The translations under genes and the position numbers were made by a program. From Candidatus Latescibacterota bacterium (GTDB taxonomy: Bacteria; JAAXHH01): DNA of 46,646 nt. The notes under the pieces are model-generated. The model was not told the DNA's origin, searched no databases, and saw only the letters and a list, made by a program, of their open reading frames with translations. The stretch spans positions 1 to 46,646 of the forward strand of contig JAJEHX010000017.1 in assembly GCA_022823465.1 (NCBI GenBank), in the 5' to 3' direction. This document shows positions 8,864-18,192 of this stretch, piece after piece; position 1 is the first letter of the stretch; every line of letters starts with the position of its first letter.

Positions 8864-9859
8864 CTATCTCTGCTGACGTCTGACCCAGGCCCTGGCGCGG
8901 TTGTGTTCCCGGTTGGTTCTGGAAAAGATGTGGCTGCCGTCTCCCCGGGCCACGAAGAAGAGGTAGGGCACCTCCCTGGGATACAACGCGGCGTGTATGG
9001 ATGCTGCTCCGGGGCTGCAGATCGGTCCGGGAGGCAGGCCCGCGCGCACGTACGTGTTGTAGGGCGAAGGATGGGAGAGGTGTTTTTCGTATAGCCGCAT
9101 ATTCGGCCTGCCGATGCCGAACTGTACCGTGGGGTCGGCCTCCAGGAGCATGCCCCTTTCCAGCCGGTTGTGAAATACCCCCGAAATCGTATCCCTTTCC
9201 ACCGCGACCCGCGCTTCCTGCTCCACGATGGAGGCCAGCGTCATGATCTCGTGGATGGTGTAACCCAGCTCCGCCGCCCGGGTCCGGTAGGCATCCGTGA
9301 TGGTGCTTCGGTAACGGTCCGTCATCGCCTTCAGGACTTCTTCCGCCGACATTTCCGGGTAGAAGTCGTAGGTTGCCGGGAACAGGTATCCTTCCAGCGT
9401 GTTCGCCTCGACGCCCAGCGCGTGCGCGACCGCCGAATCGCCGGCCAGGCGAACGAAGCCGGTCGAATCGACGCCGATGCCGGCCTGGATGATCCGGGCC
9501 GTCTCCTGAATGGTCAGGCCCTCGGGAATGGTTACGCGGTCCGTCGTGGTTCTGCCCGACACCAGCATGTCCAGGATTTCGGCGGCGTCCATGCCGGGTT
9601 CGATCTCGTACCGGCCGGCGTTGATCCCGCGATCGGCGCCCTCTAGCCTGGCCCGTATCCTGAAAAGTCCGGCGTGCCGGATGAACCCTTCCTCTTCCAG
9701 CCGCGCGGCGACTTCGGACAGGGACGTGCCGGGTTCGATGATGTACAGCAGGGCGTCGTCCGGGGAATCCACGGGGGTGGAGAGCTGGTGGGCCGTCCAG
9801 AGGGCGGCTCCTCCGGCAGAAACGGCCAGGAGGACTACAGCGAGAAGTAGCTTTTTCAA
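8864..9859 (-). CDS. mltG: Endolytic murein transglycosylase MltG
   Basis: Inner-membrane lytic transglycosylase that cuts nascent glycan strands and limits their length during peptidoglycan growth. The 331 residues match the family. An N-terminal membrane anchor (residues 3-22) is followed by a LysM-like subdomain (IIEPGTSLSEVAARLEEEGF, about 40-60) and the YceG domain with IPEGLTIQETA, EGYLFPATYDF and the catalytic Glu213 in ASIVEQEA; near the end are NTYVRAGLPPGPI and the FVARGDGSHIFS segment. The start overlaps the end of ruvX by four bases (ATGA), so the two are translationally coupled, a pairing seen in many bacteria. Confidence 0.97.
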   Translation of the reverse strand: MKKLLLAVVLLAVSAGGAALWTAHQLSTPVDSPDDALLYIIEPGTSLSEVAARLEEEGFIRHAGLFRIRARLEGADRGINAGRYEIEPGMDAAEILDMLVSGRTTTDRVTIPEGLTIQETARIIQAGIGVDSTGFVRLAGDSAVAHALGVEANTLEGYLFPATYDFYPEMSAEEVLKAMTDRYRSTITDAYRTRAAELGYTIHEIMTLASIVEQEARVAVERDTISGVFHNRLERGMLLEADPTVQFGIGRPNMRLYEKHLSHPSPYNTYVRAGLPPGPICSPGAASIHAALYPREVPYLFFVARGDGSHIFSRTNREHNRARAWVRRQQR

Positions 9860-10458
9860 TCGAGGGGTTCCGTTTCGTCTGCCGCCCGCCGGCGGTAATC
9901 CAGGTAGTTCTGTAACAGGAGCGTAGCGGCGATCCGGTCCAGGCTGCCCTTGTTCCCCCGCGTCTCCATGCCCATTTCGTGCATGGCCCGCCGGGCGGAG
10001 ATGCTGGTCATCCGTTCATCCCAGGTCCGTACCGCGCAGGATACCCGGTCTTGCAACAGGCTGGCGAAGGCTTCGACCTTCCCGGCCATTTCCCCTTTCG
10101 TTCCATCCATGTTGACCGGCAGCCCCAGGACGATTTCGACGACCTCTTCCGCCTCCGCGATAGCCGCGATGGAAGCCAGGGATTCGCCGGTGCTCTTCAC
10201 TTCTATCGTTTCCAGCCCCTGGGCGATCAAACCGGCCGAATCGCTCAGGGCGAGTCCGACCCGCCGTTCTCCGAAGTCGACGCCGAGCAACCGTCCCTCC
10301 GCGGCCTGGCCGCCCCTGGCGCCCGGGATCGGATCGGCATGGGCGAGATCGACTGGAGGCCCGTCCGCCTGATCCTGCCGTGCCCCGTGACGGCGCCTGC
10401 GCGTCGCCCTTCGTCTGCGTTCCTCCCGGGTGCTGTCCGGCCTGTTTTTCCTCGGCAT
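9856..10458 (-). CDS. ruvX: Holliday-junction resolvase-like protein YqgF/RuvX
   Basis: RNase H-fold nuclease of the YqgF family, linked to 16S rRNA 5'-end maturation and proposed as a Holliday-junction resolvase. Seen: LLGVDFGERRVGLALSD with the first catalytic Asp, VLGLPVNMDGTKGEMA, and RTWDERMTS plus LDRIAATLLLQNYL near the end. From the ATG at 10458 the protein has 200 residues, with about 55 very basic residues ahead of the fold that are not typical. A TTG at 10290 preceded by GGAGGG would give 144 residues, the normal family length, so the annotated ATG may be too far upstream. The gene overlaps mltG by four bases. Confidence 0.92.
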   Translation of the reverse strand: MPRKNRPDSTREERRRRATRRRRHGARQDQADGPPVDLAHADPIPGARGGQAAEGRLLGVDFGERRVGLALSDSAGLIAQGLETIEVKSTGESLASIAAIAEAEEVVEIVLGLPVNMDGTKGEMAGKVEAFASLLQDRVSCAVRTWDERMTSISARRAMHEMGMETRGNKGSLDRIAATLLLQNYLDYRRRAADETEPLD

Positions 10459-10497
10459 GTCGTCAGATCCGTTATTACAGCGATCGGAGGCTGATGG

Positions 10498-11394
10498 TCA
10501 GTTCCGTGACGCCCGCTCGCCTTCGATAATCGGGGGCAGCCCGGTCACGCTGATGCGCCAAAGCAGGCGGCTGTCCCGGGAACCGGTGGCCGGCTGCAGT
10601 ACGGTAGCCTTGTGCAACGTCGAAAAGGTATCCCACGCCCCTGCGTCGCCGACCCTGAAGTCGTACTCCGTCACGTATTCGGGCCGGATGGCGTGGGCGG
10701 CCAGTTCATTCAGCAGATCGAAGGCCTCGTCGTCCGGCATGCCGACGATGCCGAAGGAACTGCCGCAGACGCCGTAGAGCGCCTTGCGTCCGGTCACCGG
10801 GTGGCGTTTGACCAGGGGATGATAGACGTTCTCGACCCGGTCCTTCTGATCGAGGGTCAGTTTTTCCGCCGAGGTCGCGGAATCTTCGTTCATGTCCGCC
10901 CGGTTGCCGTAGTGATGCAGGACGGTCAGGTCGTCGATGGTGTCTTTCACCTTCGCGGTCAGGTCGTCGTAGGCGGCCATCTGGTCGGCGAAGTAGGTCG
11001 GGCAACCGCCTTCCGGCCATTGCCGGCCGTACACGACCGTGGAACTGTTGGGCGGGTCCTGGTAGGCCACGTCCGTGTGCCAGAAGGCCGCGCCTTCGTA
11101 AACGCCGATGGGGCGCCCGTTTTCGAAAATGTTGGAAAGATTGAGAATGGCCGGATGGTTTTCGTGACGCAAATGATCCAGAAAATGGGGTTTCTGCCTG
11201 CCGAATTCCCGTGTGAACGCATCGTAACGATCGAAGGTCATTTCCTGGTGGGGGATCACGATCAGTCCATGGGTGTGAAACACCTGAAGGATCTCCCGCA
11301 GGACGGCGGGTTCCAGCGGTTCGGACAGGTCGACCCCGGAAATCTCCATGCCGAATCCGGGCAGGGGTTTCGTGGAAATACGCATGCAGGTCAT
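10498..11394 (-). CDS. TauD/TfdA-family Fe(II)/2-oxoglutarate dioxygenase
   Basis: Non-haem iron oxygenase of 298 residues, the usual TauD length. The metal facial triad is visible as His106-x-Asp108 (FWHTDVAYQDPP) and His261 in WDTFSTLHKAT; Arg276 or Arg280 (DSRLLWRIS) would bind 2-oxoglutarate. The N-terminal GFGMEISGVDLSEPL is also family-typical. Such enzymes hydroxylate taurine, alkylsulfates, 2,4-D-like aryloxyalkanoates and many other small molecules. No sulfonate transporter is nearby, so the substrate is open. It stands between ruvX and a repeat-filled gap, with no obvious operon partner. Translation may begin at Met1 or Met4. Confidence 0.9.
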   Translation of the reverse strand: MTCMRISTKPLPGFGMEISGVDLSEPLEPAVLREILQVFHTHGLIVIPHQEMTFDRYDAFTREFGRQKPHFLDHLRHENHPAILNLSNIFENGRPIGVYEGAAFWHTDVAYQDPPNSSTVVYGRQWPEGGCPTYFADQMAAYDDLTAKVKDTIDDLTVLHHYGNRADMNEDSATSAEKLTLDQKDRVENVYHPLVKRHPVTGRKALYGVCGSSFGIVGMPDDEAFDLLNELAAHAIRPEYVTEYDFRVGDAGAWDTFSTLHKATVLQPATGSRDSRLLWRISVTGLPPIIEGERASRN

Positions 11395-11419
11395 CTCCCG
11401 TCCTTCATTACAGCGTCCG

Positions 11420-11530
11420 CACTACGCCCGACAACGCCGGCGCACCCGACTACGCCACGCCCGACTGCGTCCGCCCGACTGCGTCCGCCCGACTACGCTA
11501 GCCCTCCTGGACTACGCCCGACTACGCCGG
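11420..11530. repeat. Degenerate 12-bp tandem repeats between two minus-strand genes
   Basis: The gap upstream of the TauD gene, running into the 3' end of the next gene, is filled with variants of GCCCGACTACGC and GCCCGACTGCGTCC, at least seven of them in loose tandem. No coding sense or stem is apparent. It looks like a slipped-strand minisatellite. Confidence 0.7.
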
Positions 11531-12505
11531 CGCGCCATAGGGACTGTCTCTGAACACCGCCCTGAGGTCCCGCGCCCATCCCGCGTCAGGCAGAAAGCGG
11601 GCGCAATCGTTCCAACCCGATTCGAGGGCCGCCCGAAACAGCGGTTCCGCGGATGACCGGGGCCAGGTACCGATCAGCCGGAACAGCGCGGGTAAATAGG
11701 CGGTGAATCTATCCGGTTCGGTCGATTCCGGCCGCATCATACAGTAGACGGCTGCCGCGTAAACCCGTTCACCGTACCGGGCCAGAAGTTCGTCCACCGG
11801 GGTTTCTTTGTCGGGAGCCGGTTCGTTCTCCATTTCATACAACAACCGCAACAGGGGCAGCATGGCGCCATCAGGGAGCGATTCGGTCGCACAAGCGAGC
11901 AGGGAGGTATAGGCGGCGTCATGGACGTATTCCGCTCCCAGGCTGCCCAGGTGGGCGTATCGGTCGTCGACTTCCGGCGGCGTTCCGTAGGACACCGGCG
12001 CCAGGGTTCTTTCCGGGGGCAGGTCCGTTCTGGTGTCGGCCGGGAAGATCTCCCGGTAGGCCGAAAGGGTGATCCGCTTGACCTCGTACGCGTACATGTC
12101 GGGGTGGGCGTCCTGTACGCGGTCCGCCGCGAACAGCAGCCATCCGGGCGCATGAACGGTCTCTTCCCGGTACAGTCCGGCTCGAATAGTCTCCGGGGCT
12201 TCGCCGGCCAGGGAACGCAGTTCGCCGGGATCCAGGGGAAGTCCCCCGACTGCCCGGTGCGCCACGTCGAACATTACCGCCACCCTTCGCAGTTCATCCT
12301 CCTCTTCCAGCCGTAGCGTGATTTTCAAGACTTTGTCGGCGTCCCTTCCGAGCCTGCCCAGCGGTTCGACCACCTCCCAGCTGCCCCGGATTTCCGTCCG
12401 TCCCCGGCCTATCCACCCGCCCCGGTTGAACCAGTTCGCAATCGATCGAACGACAAGGATGGCGACCACGACGAAAAGGGCGACTAAGAGAAGGCGCTGA
12501 AACAT
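11522..12505 (-). CDS. Unrecognised membrane-anchored protein
   Basis: I do not recognise this 327-residue protein. One hydrophobic segment at residues 4-23 (LLLVALFVVVAILVVRSIAN) would anchor it in the membrane, with the rest soluble. The soluble part starts with a probable beta-rich stretch containing RGSWEVVEPLGRLG and continues into an acidic, alanine- and leucine-rich part that is probably helical; two Cys lie at about 225 and 250 without a metal-site pattern. Its start lies seven bases from the end of the M20 peptidase gene, suggesting one operon transcribed leftward. Codon use looks like that of its neighbours and supports a real gene. Confidence 0.6.
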   Translation of the reverse strand: MFQRLLLVALFVVVAILVVRSIANWFNRGGWIGRGRTEIRGSWEVVEPLGRLGRDADKVLKITLRLEEEDELRRVAVMFDVAHRAVGGLPLDPGELRSLAGEAPETIRAGLYREETVHAPGWLLFAADRVQDAHPDMYAYEVKRITLSAYREIFPADTRTDLPPERTLAPVSYGTPPEVDDRYAHLGSLGAEYVHDAAYTSLLACATESLPDGAMLPLLRLLYEMENEPAPDKETPVDELLARYGERVYAAAVYCMMRPESTEPDRFTAYLPALFRLIGTWPRSSAEPLFRAALESGWNDCARFLPDAGWARDLRAVFRDSPYGAPA

Positions 12506-12511
12506 GATGTC

Positions 12512-13729
12512 CTAACGGGCAAGGCCCAGCATGTCAACGACGATGCCGCAGTAGGCCCGCGCGACGCGAAGGGTGGATTCGATACTGACGTATTCGTTGG
12601 CCTGGCAGGTGTTCCCCCCTTCGGGCCCGTACACCAGCGTCGGGATGCCTCCGGTCACGGCAAAGTGATTCGTATCGGCCACGCTCCGGGCCAGGGCGTA
12701 GCGCACTGGCCGGCCGAGCTGCTCCTCGACACGTTTCCTTGTGGACTGGACGAATCCGGACGTGCGATCCACGATGTACGGAGCGGGCGCGGGCGTGGGC
12801 CGGTCGTCCCACGTGACGCGCCACTGCGACTCGATCGACAGGGACCGGATCAGTACATCGATGTCCCGGGCGGCCTCTTCGATCGTCTGGCCGGGCAGAA
12901 TGTGCCGGTCGAGGACGATCTGCGCGTGTTCCGGCACGAGGATGATGTTCCTGCCCCCGCTGATTTCGATGACGCATACGGTGCCGCCCAGGTCGAATTC
13001 CTCGTTCCATCCCAGTTCGATCCGGTCCAGCGCCGTAATGATCTTCGCGGCGTCATGGACCGCGTTGACGCCCTCCCCCGTGTACGCGGCGTGGGCCGTT
13101 CTGCCCGCCAGATCGATCTTGATCACGTGCCGCCCCCGCGAACCGATCCGCAGACGCCCCGGCGGCGTGGGTTCGGGTATGAGGCAGCCCTCGCAACCCT
13201 CGAGCAGTCCGCTGTCGATGAGCGCATGGGCGCCCCGCGACCAGTTTTCCTCGTCCGTGGTGGCGGAGACGATCAGGTCACCGGACAGTTCCACGCCGGA
13301 TCGGACAATGGCCTCCACCGCGGCGAGCACGGCCGCGGCCCCGGCCTTCATGTCGTGGGCGCCGAGCCCGTACACGCATCCGTCTCTCACCACGGGCGAC
13401 CACGGGTCCGTCTCCCATCCGTCGCACGCGTCGAAGGTGTCCTGGTGGAAATTGAGCATGAAGGCGCGGTCATTTCCGCGGCCGGGAATCCGCACGGCCA
13501 GGCTGTCGCCCGAGTCCTCCACCGCGACCCGGCGCACGTCGGAAAGACCGAGCTCCTCGAAATGTCCGTGAAGCATGTTTCCGAGCGCCTGCTCACTTCC
13601 CGTGACCGACGGAATGGAAACCAGTCCTTCGATCAGTTCGGTTATGCGCCCGGAGGTAATGGATTCGGAAATGGCGTCAGGGGTCATGGGTCCGGCGGTT
13701 GTCTTGCGTGGTCTGAGGTCCGTTTCCAT
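12512..13729 (-). CDS. M20-family metallopeptidase (ArgE/DapE/carboxypeptidase-like)
   Basis: Zinc-dependent amidohydrolase of about 405 residues. Metal and catalytic residues are visible in order: His-x-Asp in NFHQDTFD, the bridging Asp in GLGAHDMKAG, the Glu-Glu pair in ATTDEENWSRGA, the metal Glu in LIPEPT, and a late His in DTNHFAVTGG. A dimerisation domain with GRTAHAAYTGEG sits in the middle. The family removes N-acyl groups from amino acids or trims C-terminal residues from peptides. I start at the ATG at 13729, which has AAAGGAG upstream; the frame also allows an ATG nine codons earlier. It is followed closely by the unknown membrane-anchored protein. Confidence 0.92.
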   Translation of the reverse strand: METDLRPRKTTAGPMTPDAISESITSGRITELIEGLVSIPSVTGSEQALGNMLHGHFEELGLSDVRRVAVEDSGDSLAVRIPGRGNDRAFMLNFHQDTFDACDGWETDPWSPVVRDGCVYGLGAHDMKAGAAAVLAAVEAIVRSGVELSGDLIVSATTDEENWSRGAHALIDSGLLEGCEGCLIPEPTPPGRLRIGSRGRHVIKIDLAGRTAHAAYTGEGVNAVHDAAKIITALDRIELGWNEEFDLGGTVCVIEISGGRNIILVPEHAQIVLDRHILPGQTIEEAARDIDVLIRSLSIESQWRVTWDDRPTPAPAPYIVDRTSGFVQSTRKRVEEQLGRPVRYALARSVADTNHFAVTGGIPTLVYGPEGGNTCQANEYVSIESTLRVARAYCGIVVDMLGLAR

Positions 13730-13864
13730 TGGTGTCCCGCTCCTTTCATGATACATCGTAAAGCCATGGCAGACAAGCGAATTATCTTGACATGCAGGGT
13801 CGTAAACGTTAGTTATACCAGGCTTTCAGGGCAGTTGGGATCCATTCATTTTCCGGAGTAAGCC

Positions 13865-15259
13865 ATGGCATCAGAGATCTACGACGTGGCAGTGGTCGGC
13901 GGCGGGCCCGGTGGGTATGTTTCGGCGATACGCGCCGCCCAGCTCGGCATGAAATCGGTGGTGATCGAAAAAGACAAACCCGGCGGGGTGTGTCTGAACT
14001 GGGGCTGCATTCCCACCAAGGCGTTGCTCAAGAACGCCGAACTCGTCCTTACCATGCGTCACGGCGAAGACTACGGCATCTCCTGCGACAACCTCAGGTT
14101 CGACATGGGCAAGGCCGTGCAACGAAGCCGCAAGGCCGCCAACACGCTCGCCGGCGGCATACAGTTCCTCCTCAAGAAGAACAAGGTGGATCTCGTCAGC
14201 GGCCACGGCCGCCTGGCTTCGGCCGCTTCCGTCGACGTCACGAACGACAAGGGCGAAACACAGACCATTAACGCCCGTTCGATTATTCTCGCGACGGGTT
14301 CCCGCTCCAAGGCCATTCCGGCCGTTCCGGTGGACGGAGAGCGGATCATTACCAGCACCGAGGCCATGCTGATCAAAGAGCCGCCCGGTTCGATGACCAT
14401 CATCGGCGGCGGCGCGATCGGCGTCGAGTTCGCCTACTACTACGCCGCCTACGGGACCGAGGTCACCATCGTCGAGATGCTGCCTCACCTGCTGCCCGTG
14501 GAAGACGAGGAAATCAGCGAAACGCTGGAAAAAAGCTTCGCGAAGCTGGGTATCGGGATCAAGACCGGGGCGCGCGTCGAATCGGCCGTATCGAGTCCGG
14601 ACGGCACTTCCGTGACCGTAACCGTCGACGGGCAGGAAGAGACGCTGAAAGCCGACGTCACGCTTCTGGCCATCGGACGCGACGCGAACATCGAGGATAT
14701 CGGCCTTGCAGCACTCGGCGTCGAGACCGACCGGGGTTTCATCAAGGCGGATGAACAGTGCCGGACCACGGTGTCCGGCGTTTACGCAATCGGCGACGTC
14801 ACGGGACCGCCCCTCCTCGCCCACAAGGCCTCCGCGGAAGGGATCGGCCTGGTGGAACGGCTCGCGGGCCATGCTTCACCGCCCATCGACCGGGAGAACA
14901 TCCCCGCGTGTACCTATTGCCAGCCCCAGGTCGCCAGCGTCGGCCTTACAGAGGCCCAGGCCGCGGAAGGACGCGAGATCCAGGTGTTCCGGATGCCCTA
15001 TCGCTCAAGCGGCAAGGCTGTGGCCGTCGGCCAGACGGACGGCATGGTCAAGCTGATCGCGGACGCGAAGTACGGCGAGATAATCGGGGCGCACATCATC
15101 GGGGCGGACGCCACGGAACTGATCGCGGAGATCTGCACCGCGCGTACCCTGGAATCGACCACCCGGGAACTGCACAAGACCATACACGCCCATCCCACGC
15201 TGTCGGAACTGGTCATGGAAGCCGCTGCCGGAATGGAGGGCGCGGCGATTCACATCTAG
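13865..15259 (+). CDS. lpdA: Dihydrolipoamide dehydrogenase (E3)
   Basis: FAD-dependent E3 component that reoxidises lipoamide of 2-oxoacid dehydrogenase or glycine-cleavage complexes using NAD+. The 464 residues are a full-length match: FAD-binding GGGPGGYVSAIRAAQLG (residues 12-28), redox disulfide Cys43/Cys48 in GVCLNWGCIPTK, NAD-binding GGGAIGVEFAYYYAAYG, the second FAD motif GVYAIGDV, and the catalytic HAHPTLSE dyad with His443. GGAG lies eight bases before the ATG, and a TTGACA box stands at 13787, though with a poor -10. No E1, E2 or glycine-cleavage gene is adjacent, so it probably serves complexes encoded elsewhere. Confidence 0.97.
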   Translation: MASEIYDVAVVGGGPGGYVSAIRAAQLGMKSVVIEKDKPGGVCLNWGCIPTKALLKNAELVLTMRHGEDYGISCDNLRFDMGKAVQRSRKAANTLAGGIQFLLKKNKVDLVSGHGRLASAASVDVTNDKGETQTINARSIILATGSRSKAIPAVPVDGERIITSTEAMLIKEPPGSMTIIGGGAIGVEFAYYYAAYGTEVTIVEMLPHLLPVEDEEISETLEKSFAKLGIGIKTGARVESAVSSPDGTSVTVTVDGQEETLKADVTLLAIGRDANIEDIGLAALGVETDRGFIKADEQCRTTVSGVYAIGDVTGPPLLAHKASAEGIGLVERLAGHASPPIDRENIPACTYCQPQVASVGLTEAQAAEGREIQVFRMPYRSSGKAVAVGQTDGMVKLIADAKYGEIIGAHIIGADATELIAEICTARTLESTTRELHKTIHAHPTLSELVMEAAAGMEGAAIHI

Positions 15260-15293
15260 GGATTCCCGCTTTTCGGCAGGCCTTCCGCGATCT

Positions 15294-15413
15294 GTCCGTT
15301 CGCGGGCGCGCCGGAGCGTCTGGTGGCGTCTGAAGCGTCCAGTCTGCATTGATTTGACCGTGCGTCCGTTCGCGGGCGCGCCGGAGCGTCTGGTGGCGTC
15401 TGAAGCGTCCAGT
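15294..15413. repeat. Perfect 50-bp direct repeat
   Basis: The 50 bases at 15294-15343 recur exactly at 15364-15413, a period of 70. Each copy begins GTCCGTTCGCGGGCGCGCC and ends GAAGCGTCCAGT, and inside it variants of GGCGTCTG and GAGCGTC recur. The repeat lies between lpdA and the DUF255 gene, where no coding frame is convincing. Exact identity implies a recent duplication. Confidence 0.9.
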
Positions 15414-15483
15414 GGCGTCTGAGCGTCCGGATCGTCCCGTGTCGTCCGGCCATAGATACCCGGTAGATCAGGGCGGGTGACCC

Positions 15484-17967
15484 ATGATGCGCGAAACACC
15501 GGCATACACGGCCCGGATTCGCCGTGTTTCCCGTCTCTCCACTTATTCCTTCCTCATCGCGTGCGTCCTCCTCACCGGGATCTCGGGACCGGGTTGCGAT
15601 TCCCGGCCTGATCCTGCCCGACCTGATCCTTACCGGAACCGGCTGGCCGATGAGATCAGCCCCTATCTTCGCAGCCACGCCCACAATCCGGTGGACTGGT
15701 ATCCCTGGGGCAGGGAAGCGATTGACCGCGCGCGGCGGGAAGAAAAACCCATCTTTCTGTCCGTCGGCTACTCGACCTGCTACTGGTGTCACGTCATGGA
15801 ACGGGAGGTGTTCTCCGACCCGGGCATCGCGGCCGTCATGAACGCCCATTTCGTGAACGTCAAGGTAGACCGCGAGGAACGCCCGGACATCGACGAGATC
15901 TACATGACGGCCACGCAGCTCGTCACGGGCGGCGGCGGGTGGCCCAATTCGGTATTTCTCACACCCGACCTGGAACCCTTCTTCGCGGGCACGTACTTTC
16001 CTCCCGAGGATCTGCCGGGCCAGCCGGGTTTCCCGCGCGTTCTGAACCTGTTGAACGAGGCCTGGAACACCAGGCGGGACGATCTGGTCGAACAGGCCGG
16101 GCGGATCGCCGGGGCGATCAGGACGCTCCAGCACGACCTGGCCGCATATGATGAAACAGCGGTCCCCGGCGAGGAAATCGTGGCCGGCGCCGTGAACCAT
16201 ATGCGGACCCGCTACGACGCTGAAAACGGGGGATTCGGCCCCGCTCCCAAGTTTCCGCCGCCCATGCGCCTCGAACTGTTGCTGAACGAATACGAACGAA
16301 CGGGCGACGAATCCCTGCTGTCCATGGCGACCCACACCCTGGACGTCATGATGAAGGGCGGCATGTACGACCACGTCGGCGGCGGATTTCACCGGTACGC
16401 TACGGATTCCCGCTGGCGCATCCCCCACTTCGAGAAGATGCTGTATAACCAGGCGGATCTCGCCCGCGTCTACCTGCTGGCCTATGATATGACCGGAGAG
16501 GACGCCTACCGGGCCGTCGCCGAAGACGTGCTCGCCTTCGTCCAACGGGAGATGTCGGATTCTGAAGGTGCGTTCTACTCGGCCGTGGATTCCGAGACCG
16601 GTACCGTGGAAGGCAGGTACTACCTTTGGTCCGAAGAAGAAGTAAGGAAGACGCTCGGGGCGGACGCGGACCTCTTTCTGGCGCACTACGGACTGGCGCC
16701 CATGCCGGAAATGGCTGCCGGGAACGCCGCGGAGAACTCGTCCGATGGCGCTGCGAAAGGCACGGCGGAAGGCGCGGTCCTCTACATCCGGGATGAGGCG
16801 GATTCTGTCCGCCTTCGTCCCGACCAGGAGAACATGCGAACCGAACTCCGGACGGTTCGGGCGAAACGCGGGCATCCCATGGTCGACGCCAAGATGATCA
16901 CCGCCTGGAACGGCCAGATGATCGACACGTACGCCTATGCGTGGCTAGTGACGGGAAACGGGAAGTACCTTGATACGGCGACGCGTGCCGCGGAATTTAC
17001 CCTCGACCGGCTGCGGGACGGCGAAGACGGCCTGCGCCGTATCTACCTGCAGGGGAAGACGCGGCAGGCAGCGTTCCAGGAGGACTATGCCTACCTCGCG
17101 CGGGGTTTGACGCGGCTGACCGATGCCACGGGGGATGCCCGCTGGCTGTCCGAAGCCGAGGCGCTCGTGGACCGGATGAACGAGCTCTTCTGGGATCCGG
17201 CCGCTGGCGGGTACTTTTTCACGAGCGACGCCGATGATCTCATCGTACGGACCCGCAGTCCCTACGACGGCGCCCGGGCCTCCGGAAACGCCATGGCCGC
17301 CCATGCACTGTTGTCGCTGACCCGCATCACGGGAGAATACCGCTATCGCACCCGGGCTTCCCGCCTGTTCGAAGCCTTTGCCGCTTCGATGCGAGAGAGC
17401 CCCGGCCGTTTCACCTCCATGATCCTGGCCCTGCGGAACAGTCTACACGGCGAGCGGGAATCCAGCCGGCAAGCCAGTGACGACGATGGACGAGATGCCA
17501 CCGCAAATGTGTTTATTAAGGAGACGGTCCCGGGAACCGGCACGGCGCGGACCGGAGCGGATTTCAACGATAACGTGAAGGTCGAGGCCCGTCTCGAGGT
17601 GACTGCCTCCGAAGTGGACGCCTTCGATGCGACCATATCGATTCACATCGCGGACGGCTGGCATATCAATGCCAACCCGGCCTCGTTGCCGGGACTGATC
17701 CCTACGGCCGTGACCTTCAACGCGGATGTGCCGGTTAAGATTGACGGACCGGCGTATCCTCCGGGAGAAACCGTTCGGTTCTCATTCGTCGATGATCCGT
17801 TGCAGGTCTACCAGGGCGGGATTACGTTGACCGCTCGTATTTACCTGGGCGCCGAAGCCGTTACGGACGACGCCATGTTGTACGCGACCCTGTACTACCA
17901 GGCCTGTAATGACGCGGTCTGCCTGGCGCCTGGAGAAGTCGCCCTGTCCGCATCGCTGGGCCGGTAG
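15484..17967 (+). CDS. DUF255 thioredoxin-fold/six-hairpin protein fused to a DsbD-alpha-like domain
   Basis: An 827-residue protein of the YyaL/spermatogenesis-associated-20 family with an extra C-terminal domain. A basic, hydrophobic N-terminus (residues 20-37) ending in a Cys at 38 suggests export and perhaps lipidation, though the lipobox is poor. The DUF255 thioredoxin-like domain has NPVDWYPWG and the redox pair Cys99-x-x-Cys102 (STCYWCHVM). A six-hairpin-glycosidase-like body follows, with [33 protein letters not shown] and ITAWNGQM. After a linker, residues of about 700-825 match the immunoglobulin-like DsbD N-terminal domain, including WHINANP and [12 protein letters not shown] with Cys808/Cys813. 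Known: DsbD-alpha passes electrons to periplasmic thiol proteins. Inferred: an exported thiol redox enzyme. Confidence 0.85.
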   Translation: MMRETPAYTARIRRVSRLSTYSFLIACVLLTGISGPGCDSRPDPARPDPYRNRLADEISPYLRSHAHNPVDWYPWGREAIDRARREEKPIFLSVGYSTCYWCHVMEREVFSDPGIAAVMNAHFVNVKVDREERPDIDEIYMTATQLVTGGGGWPNSVFLTPDLEPFFAGTYFPPEDLPGQPGFPRVLNLLNEAWNTRRDDLVEQAGRIAGAIRTLQHDLAAYDETAVPGEEIVAGAVNHMRTRYDAENGGFGPAPKFPPPMRLELLLNEYERTGDESLLSMATHTLDVMMKGGMYDHVGGGFHRYATDSRWRIPHFEKMLYNQADLARVYLLAYDMTGEDAYRAVAEDVLAFVQREMSDSEGAFYSAVDSETGTVEGRYYLWSEEEVRKTLGADADLFLAHYGLAPMPEMAAGNAAENSSDGAAKGTAEGAVLYIRDEADSVRLRPDQENMRTELRTVRAKRGHPMVDAKMITAWNGQMIDTYAYAWLVTGNGKYLDTATRAAEFTLDRLRDGEDGLRRIYLQGKTRQAAFQEDYAYLARGLTRLTDATGDARWLSEAEALVDRMNELFWDPAAGGYFFTSDADDLIVRTRSPYDGARASGNAMAAHALLSLTRITGEYRYRTRASRLFEAFAASMRESPGRFTSMILALRNSLHGERESSRQASDDDGRDATANVFIKETVPGTGTARTGADFNDNVKVEARLEVTASEVDAFDATISIHIADGWHINANPASLPGLIPTAVTFNADVPVKIDGPAYPPGETVRFSFVDDPLQVYQGGITLTARIYLGAEAVTDDAMLYATLYYQACNDAVCLAPGEVALSASLGR

Positions 17968-18078
17968 TCGGGCAACCAGGACATGCACGTGTTGGCGCAG
18001 ACACCGGGAACACGTGAGGGGTGAACAGAATGTGCATGCCGCTTAACCGGGTGAAATGCTACCGAAAAGGCACCAACG

Positions 18079-18130
18079 TATATACATTGTTTATACACCA
18101 TAGCAAAACAACGGTAGAGCAAAACAACGG
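18079..18130. repeat. Short inverted and direct repeats upstream of the PcfJ-like gene
   Basis: The otherwise empty, AT-richer gap 17968-18192 holds GTATA (from 18078) and TATAC (18092-18096) as a loose inverted pair, then a perfect 13-base direct repeat AGCAAAACAACGG at 18102-18114 and 18118-18130, 16 bases apart. These could be operator sites for the gene starting at 18193; no promoter is clear. Confidence 0.3.
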
Positions 18131-18192
18131 ATCGAAGGGCTGAATACGACTGAATCGTTTCCTTTGTTCCACGCGGTAACGTCAGGCTGAAC

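Noticed and set aside
12665-13861. A 398-codon plus-strand frame
   Set aside because: Antisense shadow of the M20 peptidase, which has all metal-binding residues.
15256-16875. A 539-codon minus-strand frame
   Set aside because: Antisense to the DUF255 gene; composition follows that gene's codons.
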